From assembly GCF_900110435.1 (NCBI RefSeq), contig NZ_FODT01000001.1, forward strand, positions 124,001 to 188,000: a stretch of DNA of 64,000 bases, in the 5' to 3' direction. This DNA is from Rhodopseudomonas pseudopalustris. Its GTDB lineage: Bacteria > Pseudomonadota > Alphaproteobacteria > Rhizobiales > Xanthobacteraceae. The notes beneath the pieces are model-generated. The model was given only the letters and a program-made list of their open reading frames with translations, made no database searches and was not told where the DNA came from. Made by a program: the position numbers and the translations under genes. Shown piece after piece: positions 44,012 to 52,724 of this stretch (positions are counted from its first letter, which is position 1; every line of letters begins with the position of its first letter).

Positions 44012-45272
44012 TTTCAGTCACTCCGTCCGGATGCACGAGCCAAGTCTGGATGCCGTTGTTGTGATAGATCGAGTTGACGCCGCGGACCTTGCGCAGCTCG
44101 GCCTTGGTCGGCTGTACGTAGCCGGTCTCGTCGATGGCGCGCGACTGCAGCATCAGTTCCTGACCGTTCCAGTCGAAATCGACGTAGAAACGCACCAACG
44201 ACTTGTCCAGCACCGGTCCGTCGATCCGCGCCTCACGCCAGTTCCGACCGCCGTCCATCGTGACGTCGACGCGCTTGACGGTGCCGCGGCCCGACCAGGC
44301 GACGCCGCTCAGCACGTTGCGGCCCTTGAACTTCAGCGGCGCTTGCGGCGACGGGTTGGTGATCACCGACTTCGCATCCATCACGAAGGTGTATTTGCGG
44401 GCGCGGCCGTCGGGCATCAGATCGGTGTATTTCGAGGTTTCCTCGCGGGCCTGCCAGGGCTGGTCGCCGGCTTCGATCCGGCGCAGCCATTTCACCCAGA
44501 GATTACCCTGCCAGCCGGGGATCACCGCGCGCAGCGGATAGCCGTTCTCCGGGCGCAGCGCCTCGCCATTCATCGCGAACGCGATCAGCACGTCGTCGAG
44601 CGCCTTCGCAACCGGCAGCGAGCGATTCATGCCGGCGCTGTCCGCGCCCTCCAGCATCAGCCATTTCGCGTTCGGCTTCAGCCCGGCCTGTTCGAGCAGC
44701 ACCTTCAGGGGCACGCCGGTGTACATCACGTTGTGGATCATGCCATGGGTGAACTGGCAGCCGTTGAGCTGCGCGCCGCGCCACTCCATGCCGGAGTTCG
44801 CCGCGCATTCCAGGAAGTACACCTTGTTGACCCGCGGCATCCGCTTGATGTCGTCCATGGTGAACACCATCGGGGTGTCGACCAGGCCATTGATCATCAG
44901 CCGGTGCTCCGCCGGGTTGATCTCGGCGACGCCGCCGTGGTGGCGCTCGAAACACACGCCGGACGGCGTGATGATGCCGTCGATCGCATGCAGCGGCGTG
45001 AAATTGACCGAGGATTCCGGCGAGGCGGTGAGCCACGACACGTCGCGGCGGATCACATCCTTTTCGAACTTGGACGGAACGCCATAGGGCTTCTTGTCGA
45101 CGCCGTCGCCGAGATAGCGATTCCAGTCCTGCACCTCGGTGATCGCCGGGTCCGGCTTCGCCGCCTCGCCCGCCTTCGCCGCGAGGGGTAGCAATACGCC
45201 GGCGCCCGCAAGGCCTGCTGCGCCGAGAAACCGGCGGCGATCGAGGATGTCGGAGGGAGGCTTCTGACTCAT
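43995..45272 (-). CDS. soxC: SoxC, molybdenum subunit of sulfane dehydrogenase
   Basis: 425 residues of the sulfite oxidase fold. The Tat signal LDRRRFLGAAG exports it folded with cofactor. The molybdopterin ligand Cys is in YFLECAANSG, and HHGGVAEI and WRGAQLNG are family motifs. The C-terminal immunoglobulin-like dimerisation domain begins about 300. With SoxD it removes six electrons per sulfane sulfur on SoxY. It follows soxB in the operon and overlaps soxD. Confidence 0.96.
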   Translation of the reverse strand: MSQKPPSDILDRRRFLGAAGLAGAGVLLPLAAKAGEAAKPDPAITEVQDWNRYLGDGVDKKPYGVPSKFEKDVIRRDVSWLTASPESSVNFTPLHAIDGIITPSGVCFERHHGGVAEINPAEHRLMINGLVDTPMVFTMDDIKRMPRVNKVYFLECAANSGMEWRGAQLNGCQFTHGMIHNVMYTGVPLKVLLEQAGLKPNAKWLMLEGADSAGMNRSLPVAKALDDVLIAFAMNGEALRPENGYPLRAVIPGWQGNLWVKWLRRIEAGDQPWQAREETSKYTDLMPDGRARKYTFVMDAKSVITNPSPQAPLKFKGRNVLSGVAWSGRGTVKRVDVTMDGGRNWREARIDGPVLDKSLVRFYVDFDWNGQELMLQSRAIDETGYVQPTKAELRKVRGVNSIYHNNGIQTWLVHPDGVTENVEIA

Positions 45273-45328
45273 GCCGGATTGCCTTTTGCTACCATATTTC
45301 GTGAACGTGTCGGTCGCGCGCGGTCATC

Positions 45329-47026
45329 TCAGGCTCCTGAAACCTTGACCGCGCTGCTGGGATCGATCTTCACCGGACCAGCCTGCGCGACGTGCTTGGA
45401 CAGCACCTCCCAGATCGGCGGGCCCTCGGTGTTTTCGTTGATGCTGGCCCAGCCGGAGACCGTGTACTTCTTCGACGCCTCGATCGGCTTGCCGGTCTTG
45501 AGATGCGTCATGTTGGAGATCCGCGAGCCGATCTCCTTGCCGACGTCGATCGCATAGCCCATGCCGCCGGTGCGCACCATGTCGCCGCCGCCCTGGAAAT
45601 AGGGATCGGGATGGAAGATGTTGTCGGCAATGTCCTCGAGCACGATCTTGAGCTGCTCGCCGGTCATCTCGGTGCGGTAGCAGTTCGGATAGGTGATCGC
45701 AGTGGCGTTGGTGATCGCTTCCCAGGTGATGTCATCGTTCGGCAGCAGCGTTCCGCCCCAGCGGAAACCGGGCGACAGGGCGATCTCGGTGTCGCGCTGC
45801 TTCAACATCGCTTCGCAGATCAGATCGTCGAACGTGCCGTTGAAATTGCCGCGGCGATACAGCAGCGAGTCGGTCTTGCCGACGACGCGGGCGAGATCCT
45901 TGGCAAAAGGCGCGCGCAGCTTCTCGACCAGTTGCGCCATCGCCGGATCCGGCTTGATGGCGTCGGCGAACACCGGCATCAGCTTGAAGCGGATATCGGA
46001 GACCTTCTTGTCCTTCACCGCGATATCGAGCCGCGACACGAATTTGCCGTGCGAGCCCGACGCCACCAGAACGGTGTCGCCGACCTTGACCAGGCCCGGC
46101 ATCGCGTCGTGGGTGTGACCGGTGAGGATGACGTCGAGGCCCTTCACGCGCCCGGCGAGCTTGCGGTCGACATCGAAGCCATTGTGCGACAGCAGAACCA
46201 CGACCTCGGCGCCTTCGGCGCGCGCGTCGTCGACCTGCTTCTGCATGTCCTCTTCGCGGATGCCGAACTCCCATTTTGGGAACATCCAGCGCGGATTGGC
46301 GATCGCGGTGCGCGGCAGCGCCTGTCCGATCACTGCGACCTTCACGCCGCCGCGCTCATACATCTTGCGCGCCTCGAACACCGGTTCCTGCCATTCGTTG
46401 TCGCGGACGTTCTGCGCGAGAAAGGCGAATGACGCCTGTTCGGCGACCTGCTTGACGCGATCGGCGCCGTAGGTGAACTCCCAATGGCCGGTCATCGCGT
46501 CGATCTTGAGCGCGCTCAGGACGTCGATCATGTCCTGGCCCTTGGTCTGCAGCGAAGTCCAGCTTCCCTGCCATGCGTCGCCGCCGTCGAGCAGTAGCAC
46601 CTTGTCGTCGCCGCGCTCGGCGCGGATCGCGCCGACCAGCGTCGCGATCCGGTCCATGCCGCCCATCCGGCCATAGTTACGGGCGAGCGCGACGAAATCA
46701 TCGGCGGTCAGCGCGAGAGCGTCCGGAGAGCCGGTAGCGATGTGGAAGTAGTTGCGGAATTCCGCGTCGGTGAGATGCGGCGGCTTGCCCTTGACCTCGC
46801 CGACTCCGAGATTGACCGACGGCTCGCGGAAATGCAGCGGCATCAGTTGGGCGTGGAGGTCGGTGATGTGTAGCAGCGTCACCGTGCCGAGCGGATCGAA
46901 TTTCAGGATGTCGGCCTGCGTCAGCCGCTGCTGTGCCGCAACGCGCCCAACCGGACCGAGGCCGCCGGCGAGCGTCAGCGCCGACGCAGCCGCAGTCACC
47001 TGCAGAAATTCCCGCCTTGAGATCAT
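45329..47026 (-). CDS. soxB: SoxB, thiosulfohydrolase
   Basis: 565 residues. A Tat signal (ISRREFLQVTA) is followed by a dimanganese metallophosphatase-type domain: LLHITDLHAQL, LLDGGDAWQGS, GHWEFTYG, and GHTHDAM supply metal ligands. A 5'-nucleotidase-like C-terminal domain makes up the rest. It hydrolyses sulfate from the thiosulfonate attached to SoxY's C-terminal Cys. An upstream in-frame start adds 26 residues that would displace the signal. Between soxZ and soxC. Confidence 0.97.
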   Translation of the reverse strand: MISRREFLQVTAAASALTLAGGLGPVGRVAAQQRLTQADILKFDPLGTVTLLHITDLHAQLMPLHFREPSVNLGVGEVKGKPPHLTDAEFRNYFHIATGSPDALALTADDFVALARNYGRMGGMDRIATLVGAIRAERGDDKVLLLDGGDAWQGSWTSLQTKGQDMIDVLSALKIDAMTGHWEFTYGADRVKQVAEQASFAFLAQNVRDNEWQEPVFEARKMYERGGVKVAVIGQALPRTAIANPRWMFPKWEFGIREEDMQKQVDDARAEGAEVVVLLSHNGFDVDRKLAGRVKGLDVILTGHTHDAMPGLVKVGDTVLVASGSHGKFVSRLDIAVKDKKVSDIRFKLMPVFADAIKPDPAMAQLVEKLRAPFAKDLARVVGKTDSLLYRRGNFNGTFDDLICEAMLKQRDTEIALSPGFRWGGTLLPNDDITWEAITNATAITYPNCYRTEMTGEQLKIVLEDIADNIFHPDPYFQGGGDMVRTGGMGYAIDVGKEIGSRISNMTHLKTGKPIEASKKYTVSGWASINENTEGPPIWEVLSKHVAQAGPVKIDPSSAVKVSGA

Positions 47027-47170
47027 CGTTTCATTCCCTTGTCCTCGCGCATCCGCCGGGCTGCTCGCCGCTAGACCGATCCGCTCGACCTCAATTCCCG
47101 GCACAGCTCCGCGATCCGAGGGCGTATCGCCCCCGGGCTTGCATCGATGTGGTCCGGTGGACTGCCGTCG

Positions 47171-47500
47171 TTAGCCGACGGTCAGCTTGTGCTTGGACGT
47201 GTAGTTGGAGCCGTCGTCGTCCTTCCAGGTGAAGGTGAACTCGCCGGACTCGGCCGCCTTGTAGAAGAACGACTGATATGGATTGGCCGAGATCGCCGGA
47301 TTCCACTCGGCTTCAAATACCATCTTGCCGTTGAACTCGGCCACGAAGGTGTTGATGATCCTGCGCGGCACGATCTTGCCCGACGCGTCCTTACGCTGGC
47401 CGGACTCCATTTCGTGCGAAATCAGCGTCTTGATCTCGATGAGTTCGCCGGGCTTGGCCTGGGTCGGCACGCGAACGCGGGGTGTCGGAGTGATCGCCAT
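47171..47500 (-). CDS. soxZ: SoxZ, sulfur carrier partner of SoxY
   Basis: 109 residues, single immunoglobulin-like domain. PRVRVPTQAKPGELIEIKTLISHEMESG opens the chain, and the end EFTFTWKDDDGSNYT is family-typical. It has no signal peptide, since it travels through Tat with SoxY as a complex. It forms the SoxYZ carrier to which thiosulfate sulfur is attached. Downstream of soxY by 41 bases and upstream of soxB. Confidence 0.97.
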   Translation of the reverse strand: MAITPTPRVRVPTQAKPGELIEIKTLISHEMESGQRKDASGKIVPRRIINTFVAEFNGKMVFEAEWNPAISANPYQSFFYKAAESGEFTFTWKDDDGSNYTSKHKLTVG

Positions 47501-47541
47501 CTGATTATCCTCGCCTGTCTGTTTCTTGATAACGGCCAGGC

Positions 47542-48006
47542 CTAACCGCCGCAGCCGCCGATGGTGACCTTGACGCTGGCCTTGCTCGAATACAGGCTGC
47601 CATTGGACATCTCGGCGATGCAGATGATGTTCTGGGTCTGCGCGAGCCGCATCCGCGTCGACGCTGCGGCCTTGCCGCAGGCGGGCGTGAACTTGTAGCT
47701 GACGATACCAGGCAGCGGATTGCCGTCGGCGAAGACATGAACCGCCTTGACGTAGTCCGCGCCGGTCATCGGGCTTTCGACTTCGACGTTGATCGGCACA
47801 ACGAGACCGTTCTCCGCGATCTCAGGCACGTCGAGCTTGATCTTGCCGCTCTCGAACTTCTTGTCGCCGTAGAGCTTCTTGATCTCGGCGTCGACTGCAG
47901 CGACATCGGCGAACGACATCCGCGGCGCCAGCAGCGCAGCGAGGCCCGCGATTCCTGCGAGAGCCAGCATTTCGCGGCGACTCGTCTCAACCTTCGTGAA
48001 AACCAT
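47542..48006 (-). CDS. soxY: SoxY, sulfur carrier
   Basis: 154 residues. The Tat signal is TSRREMLALAG. The mature domain resembles SoxZ in fold. The final GGCGG (Cys152) is the flexible arm to which thiosulfate is conjugated by SoxAX and which is then processed by SoxB and SoxCD. First gene of the minus-strand operon soxYZBCD and divergent from soxA; the shared intergenic region of about 175 bases carries an A/T-rich patch that may hold SoxR sites. Confidence 0.97.
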   Translation of the reverse strand: MVFTKVETSRREMLALAGIAGLAALLAPRMSFADVAAVDAEIKKLYGDKKFESGKIKLDVPEIAENGLVVPINVEVESPMTGADYVKAVHVFADGNPLPGIVSYKFTPACGKAAASTRMRLAQTQNIICIAEMSNGSLYSSKASVKVTIGGCGG

Positions 48007-48074
48007 TGGGCATCTCCTCGGGGAGTCTTTCGCGTCCCTTGCCTACAGTACCGCTTGACGTTTCCAAGCTCGAT

Positions 48075-48132
48075 CGGTCATGATCCGCAAACATCATTAT
48101 ATTGTTTTTCTTGAATGTAAAGATATCCGACA
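48075..48132. promoter_or_regulatory. A/T-rich region of the soxY/soxA divergon, putative SoxR sites
   Basis: Between divergent soxY and soxA, CAAACATCATTATATTG and TTCTTGAATGTAAAG form an unusually A/T-rich block with an imperfect ACATCATT / AATGT inverted repeat. The related soxV/soxS divergon also starts with AACAAACAT. ArsR-type SoxR is known to bind such intergenic regions elsewhere. The exact site is inferred. Confidence 0.4.
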
Positions 48133-48182
48133 GTTCGGCGGATGTTTTTAGACCGCAAAAGACGGTCAACGGAGGAAGCGAG

Positions 48183-49001
48183 ATGAGACCCATCGGATTA
48201 GCGGCGCTGCTAACGCTTGTGCTCTGCACAATGGCGTTCAAGGCTCAGGCCCAGGACGCGAGCGAAAAGGAAATCGAGCGTTATCGCGCGATGATCTCCG
48301 ATCCGATGTCCAATCCCGGCTTCCTTGCAGTCGACCGCGGCGAGCAGCTCTGGGCCGAGAAGCGCGGCGCCAAGAACGTCTCGCTCGAAGGTTGCGACCT
48401 CGGTCTCGGCGCCGGAAAGCTCGAAGGCGTTTATGCGCAGCTGCCACGCTACTTCAAAGACGCCGACAGGGTCATGGACCTCGAGCAACGCCTGTTGTGG
48501 TGTATGCAGAATGTCCAGGGCCTCGACACCAAGGACGTCGTGACCCGCCGCTTTTCCGGTCCTGGCCGGGTCTCCGATATGGAGGACCTGGTCGCCTACA
48601 TCGCTAACAAGTCGAGCGGCATGAAGATCGCGCCGCAGCTGGGCCATCCCAAGGAGCAGGAGATGCTCGCGGTCGGCGAGGAGATGTTCTATCGCCGCGC
48701 CGGCGTGATGGATTTCGCTTGCGCGACCTGTCACGGCAGCGAGGGCAAGCGGATTCGGCTGCAGGCGCTGCCGGACCTCGCCAAGCCCGGCAAGGAGCCG
48801 CAGGACACGATGGGGTCGTGGCCGACCTATCGGGTTTCGCAGGGCGCGCTGCGCACGATGCAGCACCGGCTATGGGACTGCTTCCGCCAGCAGCGCTGGC
48901 CCGCGCCCGAATACGGCTCCGACGGCATCACCGCGCTGACCATGTATCTCAACACGATGGCATCGGGCGGCGAGATCACCGTCCCCTCGATCAAGCGCTG
49001 A
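48183..49001 (+). CDS. soxA: SoxA, thiosulfate-oxidising cytochrome subunit
   Basis: 272 residues with signal peptide (cleavage near residue 23). A single heme motif CATCH at 180-184 and the axial Cys233 in LWDCF (the persulfide ligand) form the active site. Cys71 and Cys107 ([13 protein letters not shown]) replace the first heme of diheme relatives and likely form a disulfide. With SoxX it conjugates thiosulfate to SoxY. GAGGAAG provides its ribosome site. First gene of the plus-strand operon. Confidence 0.97.
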   Translation: MRPIGLAALLTLVLCTMAFKAQAQDASEKEIERYRAMISDPMSNPGFLAVDRGEQLWAEKRGAKNVSLEGCDLGLGAGKLEGVYAQLPRYFKDADRVMDLEQRLLWCMQNVQGLDTKDVVTRRFSGPGRVSDMEDLVAYIANKSSGMKIAPQLGHPKEQEMLAVGEEMFYRRAGVMDFACATCHGSEGKRIRLQALPDLAKPGKEPQDTMGSWPTYRVSQGALRTMQHRLWDCFRQQRWPAPEYGSDGITALTMYLNTMASGGEITVPSIKR

Positions 49002-49014
49002 GGGAGGGCTGATC

Positions 49015-49770
49015 ATGATCACGAAATCAAAATTGTCGGTGTTGACGCTGGCGCTCGGCGGCGCCCTCGCCTGCGGCTCGTTCGTTGCAAGCCTGGCCGC
49101 GGACAAGCCCGTCCCGCCGAAAAACGCCGAGGCCGCCAACCCTGAAGCCGCGAAGGCGGAAGCTGCGAAAGCCGAGCCTGCGAAGGCGGCGGAGCCGGCC
49201 AAGACGGCCCACGCCGCGCCGGTGCACAAGGTCTCTCCCGAACTCGTCGACGCCTATATCAAGGCGACCTTCGGCAAGGCGCCGCCAGAATGGCAGGAGC
49301 GCATCGTCCCGGACGAGACGATGAAGGACTGCAACGCCTATCGCGGCGATGTGCCGGTCGGCGTCGCCGACACGATCATCGAGCGCGAACTGAAGCGCGT
49401 GACCTTTCCGGCCGACGGCAAGTTTCTCGGCAACTGGAAGGAAGGCGCCAAGATCGCCAATAATGGCCGCGGCGGGCAGTTTTCCGACGACGAGAAGACG
49501 GTGAACGGCGGCAACTGCTACGCCTGCCACCAGATGGAAAAAGCCGAAGTGTCGTTTGGTACGCTCGGCCCCAGCCTCACCCACTTCGGCAAGGACCGCA
49601 AATACGCGGACGCCGAGATCAAGCAGGCCTACATCAAGATCTACAACTCCCAGGCGGTGATCGCCTGCTCCAACATGCCGCGGTTCGGCACCAACAAATT
49701 CCTGACCGAACAGCAGATCAAGGACGTGCTCGCGTTCCTGTTCGATCCGGAATCGCCGGTCAACAAGTAA
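49015..49770 (+). CDS. soxX: SoxX, cytochrome subunit with Ala/Glu/Lys linker
   Basis: 251 residues, longer than usual SoxX. The signal peptide is about 1-29. Residues 38-68 form a low-complexity Ala/Lys/Glu/Pro repeat. The cytochrome domain has CYACHQ for heme c and Met in SNMPRFG as axial ligand. It pairs with SoxA to link thiosulfate to SoxY. It follows soxA by 13 bases. Confidence 0.96.
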   Translation: MITKSKLSVLTLALGGALACGSFVASLAADKPVPPKNAEAANPEAAKAEAAKAEPAKAAEPAKTAHAAPVHKVSPELVDAYIKATFGKAPPEWQERIVPDETMKDCNAYRGDVPVGVADTIIERELKRVTFPADGKFLGNWKEGAKIANNGRGGQFSDDEKTVNGGNCYACHQMEKAEVSFGTLGPSLTHFGKDRKYADAEIKQAYIKIYNSQAVIACSNMPRFGTNKFLTEQQIKDVLAFLFDPESPVNK

Positions 49771-49797
49771 CAGCCGCTCGGCTGAAGGATTGGTTCA

Positions 49798-50304
49798 ATG
49801 AACAGAAAATGGATACCGGCGATCGCGATGACCTTCGGCGCGGCGATCGGCACGATTCCGGCCGGCGCGCAGGACGCGCTGGTCGTCACCAAATCGCTGA
49901 ACCCGGAGCTGGCGCTCGAATGCGCCAGGGCCGCGATCGCCGAGTGCCGCAAGCAGGGCTTTCAGGTCGCGGTCGCGGTGGTCGATCGCACCGGACTGCC
50001 GCAGGTGATGTTGCGCGACCGCTTCGCCGGCGCGCATACGCCGACCACCGCGACCGGCAAGGCCTGGACCGCGGTGTCGTTCAGGACGCCCACGACCGAA
50101 CTGCAGAACATCACCAAGCCCGGGATGCCGCAGTCCGGATTGCGCGATCTGCCGAATGTGGTGATGCTGGGCGGCGGCATGATGATCGAGGCCGGAGGCT
50201 CTGTGGTCGGCGGCATCGGCGTGTCGGGCGCCCCCGGCGGCGATGCCGATGACGCCTGCGCCAAGGCCGGCATCGACGCCATCCGCGACAAGCTGGATTT
50301 CTGA
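49798..50304 (+). CDS. GlcG/HbpS-family exported protein in the sox operon
   Basis: 168 residues with a signal peptide (about 1-24). Family signatures are LALECARAAIAECRKQGFQVAVAVVDRTG, RDRFAGAHTPTTATGKAWTA and VVGGIGVSGAPGGDADDACAKAGIDAI. HbpS relatives bind heme or cobalamin. It lies directly after soxX and before a hairpin repeat, so it is probably co-transcribed. A role in heme supply, or as a stress sensor, is possible but unproven. Confidence 0.85.
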   Translation: MNRKWIPAIAMTFGAAIGTIPAGAQDALVVTKSLNPELALECARAAIAECRKQGFQVAVAVVDRTGLPQVMLRDRFAGAHTPTTATGKAWTAVSFRTPTTELQNITKPGMPQSGLRDLPNVVMLGGGMMIEAGGSVVGGIGVSGAPGGDADDACAKAGIDAIRDKLDF

Positions 50305-50307
50305 GAC

Positions 50308-50386
50308 CGCGCTTTTTCGAGCTTCGGTTCTGATTGATCAGAACCGAAGCGCGCACCGACATCCACTTCGCTCGAAAACGCTACGT
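50308..50386 (+). repeat. Dispersed intergenic repeat, family A, copy 4, with long hairpin
   Basis: GCTTCGGTTCTGAT-TG-ATCAGAACCGAAGC is a perfect 14-bp inverted repeat, followed by CCACTTCGCTCGAAAACGCT, the core shared with the other copies. It begins just after the GlcG-like gene and may serve as its transcript end. Confidence 0.75.
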
Positions 50387-50442
50387 CGTGATTTCATGGC
50401 GCGCGTAACACACGCGCCATCGAATCGAACCGCGAAGATCCG

Positions 50443-51033
50443 CTACACCGGCTTCTTCAGCCACTCGGTGAAGGGCATCGACAGATAGCCCTTCTCCCTG
50501 ACGTAGCGGAACATCGCGAGAAATTCCGGTGGCTCCAGCAGGCCGGGCATCCGCACGACTTCCCGCTCCTGCGGTTTCTTCGCGGCCAGACCGTCGATCC
50601 GTTCCGGAAAGAACTGCACGGTCGGCGTGAAGCGAACGCCGTAGGCCTGAGCAAACGCCTTCTCGCCGAACTTGCTACCGTCGAAATCGGTGATCTCGCG
50701 GTCGCCGATGTGATTGAGGTGCACGATCTCGAAATTGTCCCGGATGTAGCTCTCGATGGCCGGGTCCATCATGTGGACCTCGTGCATCTTCTTGCAGGAC
50801 GGGCAGCCTTTCAGCCCCCACATGATGGCGAAGCGCTTCCCCTTTGCGGTCGCGCCCTCGAGATCCTCTTTCAGATCGAGGAAGCTCTGGAGATACCAGT
50901 CGAGCTGGTACAGCCCGTCGTCGCCGAGCACCGGCCGGGCGCGTGCGGGCATCGCGCGCAGACCGAGCGCGCCGGCGCTGATCACTCCGAACGCTGCGAG
51001 CGCCTGACGGCGCGATATTGGACGATCGATCAT
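50443..51033 (-). CDS. soxW: SoxW-like periplasmic thioredoxin
   Basis: 196 residues. A Tat-like signal (ISRRQALAAFG) is followed by a thioredoxin fold with active site GCPSCKK, cysteines at 77 and 80. FTPTVQFFPERI has the cis-proline. It receives electrons from CcdA/SoxV encoded just upstream on the same strand and probably keeps SoxY's carrier cysteine reduced. The start is chosen at MIDRPISRR because the preceding frame is only the shadow of ccdA. Confidence 0.88.
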   Translation of the reverse strand: MIDRPISRRQALAAFGVISAGALGLRAMPARARPVLGDDGLYQLDWYLQSFLDLKEDLEGATAKGKRFAIMWGLKGCPSCKKMHEVHMMDPAIESYIRDNFEIVHLNHIGDREITDFDGSKFGEKAFAQAYGVRFTPTVQFFPERIDGLAAKKPQEREVVRMPGLLEPPEFLAMFRYVREKGYLSMPFTEWLKKPV

Positions 51034-51056
51034 CGGCCCCCTCCTGGTTGTGCGCT

Positions 51057-51800
51057 CTACCCGATCGTTCCGAACGCCGGAAAGGTCTGCAGCAACCATC
51101 CGGAGATCTTCGGCATCGCGCCAGTCAAAAACAGAACGCCAGTCAGAACAAGCGCGGAGCCCATCACCTTCTCGATGGTTTCCATATGCGCGCGCATCCG
51201 CGCCATCAGCCTGATGAACGCGCCGGAGAACAGCGCGGCCAGCAGGAATGGAAGCCCGATCCCGAGCGAGTAAGCGCCGAGCAGCAGCGCGCCCCGCGTT
51301 GCCGAGCCTTCCACGCCGGCGACGAGCAGGATCGTCGCCAGCACCGGGCCGACGCACGGCGTCCAGCCGAACGCAAAGGCGAGCCCGACCACATAGGCGC
51401 CGAAAAACCCGACGCCCCGGCTGACATTCTGGAAGCGCGCCTCGCGAAACAACAGTCCGATCCGGAACACGCCGAGGAAGTGCAGTCCCAGGATGATGAT
51501 CACGATGCCGGCGACGATCCCCAGCGTGTCGAAATGATCGGTGATGACCTGGCCGAGTGCAGAGGCCGAAGCGCCGAGCGCGACGAACACGGTCGAGAAC
51601 CCGAGCACGAAGGCCGCGGACGCGCCGACAACACGCCAATTGATCGCCCTGGTCGGCTGATCAGACCCACGGACGAGCTGGTCGAGACTGATTCCGGCGA
51701 GAAAACAAAGATAAGGAGGAACCAGAGGAAGCACGCAGGGCGACAGGAACGACAGCACCCCAGCCCCGAAGGCGCCGAACAGCGAGATATTGGAGACCAC
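51057..51800 (-). CDS. soxV: CcdA/SoxV cytochrome-type electron transporter
   Basis: 247 residues and six membrane helices. Cysteines in SFLSPCVLPLVPPY and FAFGWTPCVGPVLA carry electrons across the inner membrane. This is the CcdA/DsbD-beta family, which in sox loci (SoxV) feeds the thioredoxin SoxW in the periplasm. It ends 23 bases before soxW starts, so they share an operon. Divergent from soxS; the ~50-base gap must hold both promoters. Confidence 0.94.
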   Translation of the reverse strand: MVSNISLFGAFGAGVLSFLSPCVLPLVPPYLCFLAGISLDQLVRGSDQPTRAINWRVVGASAAFVLGFSTVFVALGASASALGQVITDHFDTLGIVAGIVIIILGLHFLGVFRIGLLFREARFQNVSRGVGFFGAYVVGLAFAFGWTPCVGPVLATILLVAGVEGSATRGALLLGAYSLGIGLPFLLAALFSGAFIRLMARMRAHMETIEKVMGSALVLTGVLFLTGAMPKISGWLLQTFPAFGTIG

Positions 51801-51852
51801 GACGCGACCGCCCCTGGAACAAACATGCGAATTCGTCTATATGTATCATAGC

Positions 51853-52272
51853 ATGGCCCGAAAGCTCCTGAAATCGATGCTGCTCTGCGGAATCCTGTCG
51901 GCGGCGGCGTTTGCGCCTGCGGCCGCACGGGCTGCGGAATTATTGATGTTCGAACGCGACGGCTGCGTCTGGTGCGCCCGCTGGGACCGCGAGATCGGCC
52001 CGATCTACCCCAAGACCGACGAAGCCAGATTGCTGCCGCTGCGACGCATCAACATCGACCGCGACAAAGCTGCGGATCTTGGGTTAGCTTCGCCGGTGCG
52101 ATTTACGCCGACCTTCGTGGTGATCGACAAAGGCCGCGAGGTCGGCCGCATCACCGGTTACATCAACGACGACGCGTTCTGGGGTCTGCTCGGCATCTTG
52201 GTCGCAAAGATCGCGCCGTCGCCTCACCCCAACCACACTGAACGCGGATTAGCGCAACGCAAGGCCAGTTGA
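51853..52272 (+). CDS. soxS: SoxS, small periplasmic thioredoxin-like protein
   Basis: 139 residues. The signal peptide is about 1-27, and the active site CVWC lies at 38-41. FTPTFVVI supplies the cis-proline. SoxS in Paracoccus reductively reactivates SoxY. It overlaps soxR's start region (stop TGA in TTGATCTCCATG), so the two are an operon. An ATG four codons upstream is possible. Confidence 0.9.
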   Translation: MARKLLKSMLLCGILSAAAFAPAAARAAELLMFERDGCVWCARWDREIGPIYPKTDEARLLPLRRINIDRDKAADLGLASPVRFTPTFVVIDKGREVGRITGYINDDAFWGLLGILVAKIAPSPHPNHTERGLAQRKAS

Positions 52273-52277
52273 TCTCC

Positions 52278-52655
52278 ATGACATCGATCCTCGACCCGAA
52301 CATCGAGACCGAATTCCGCGACGGCGCGGAATACTCGCCCGAACTCGATATGCTGATGCGCCGGGCGCGCAAGGCGAGCAACTTCCTCAAGGCGGTGTCG
52401 CACGAAAACCGGCTGTTGCTGTTGTGCCTGCTTGCCGAACGCGAGCGCTCGGTGACCGAGCTGGAAAACATCCTGTCGCTCCGGCAATCGGCGGTGTCGC
52501 AGCAACTCGCGCGCCTGCGCTACGACGGCATGGTCGACACCCGGCGGGACGGCAAGACGATCTACTATAGTCTCGCCAATGACGACGTGCGTCGTGTGAT
52601 CTCGGTGATCTATGATATCTTCTGCGCCTCAGCGCGAGGCGGCGACCAGAAGTAG
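52278..52655 (+). CDS. soxR: SoxR, ArsR-family repressor
   Basis: 125 residues with a winged helix: LKAVSHENRLLLLCLLAERERSV, recognition helix LSLRQSAVSQQLARLRYDG, and wing DTRRDGKTIYYSL. The Cys residues, LCLL in the DNA-binding domain and IFCAS at the C-terminus, might respond to sulfane sulfur. In known sox systems SoxR represses until sulfur compounds appear. The likely targets are the soxY/soxA and soxV/soxS divergons. A TTG three codons upstream is another start. Confidence 0.92.
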   Translation: MTSILDPNIETEFRDGAEYSPELDMLMRRARKASNFLKAVSHENRLLLLCLLAERERSVTELENILSLRQSAVSQQLARLRYDGMVDTRRDGKTIYYSLANDDVRRVISVIYDIFCASARGGDQK

Positions 52656-52724
52656 TCCGACCCTCGCCGCAGCGCACAAGGCCACGCGATCGACGCGACC
52701 GCCTGGCGGCGTCGAGGGAACCCG

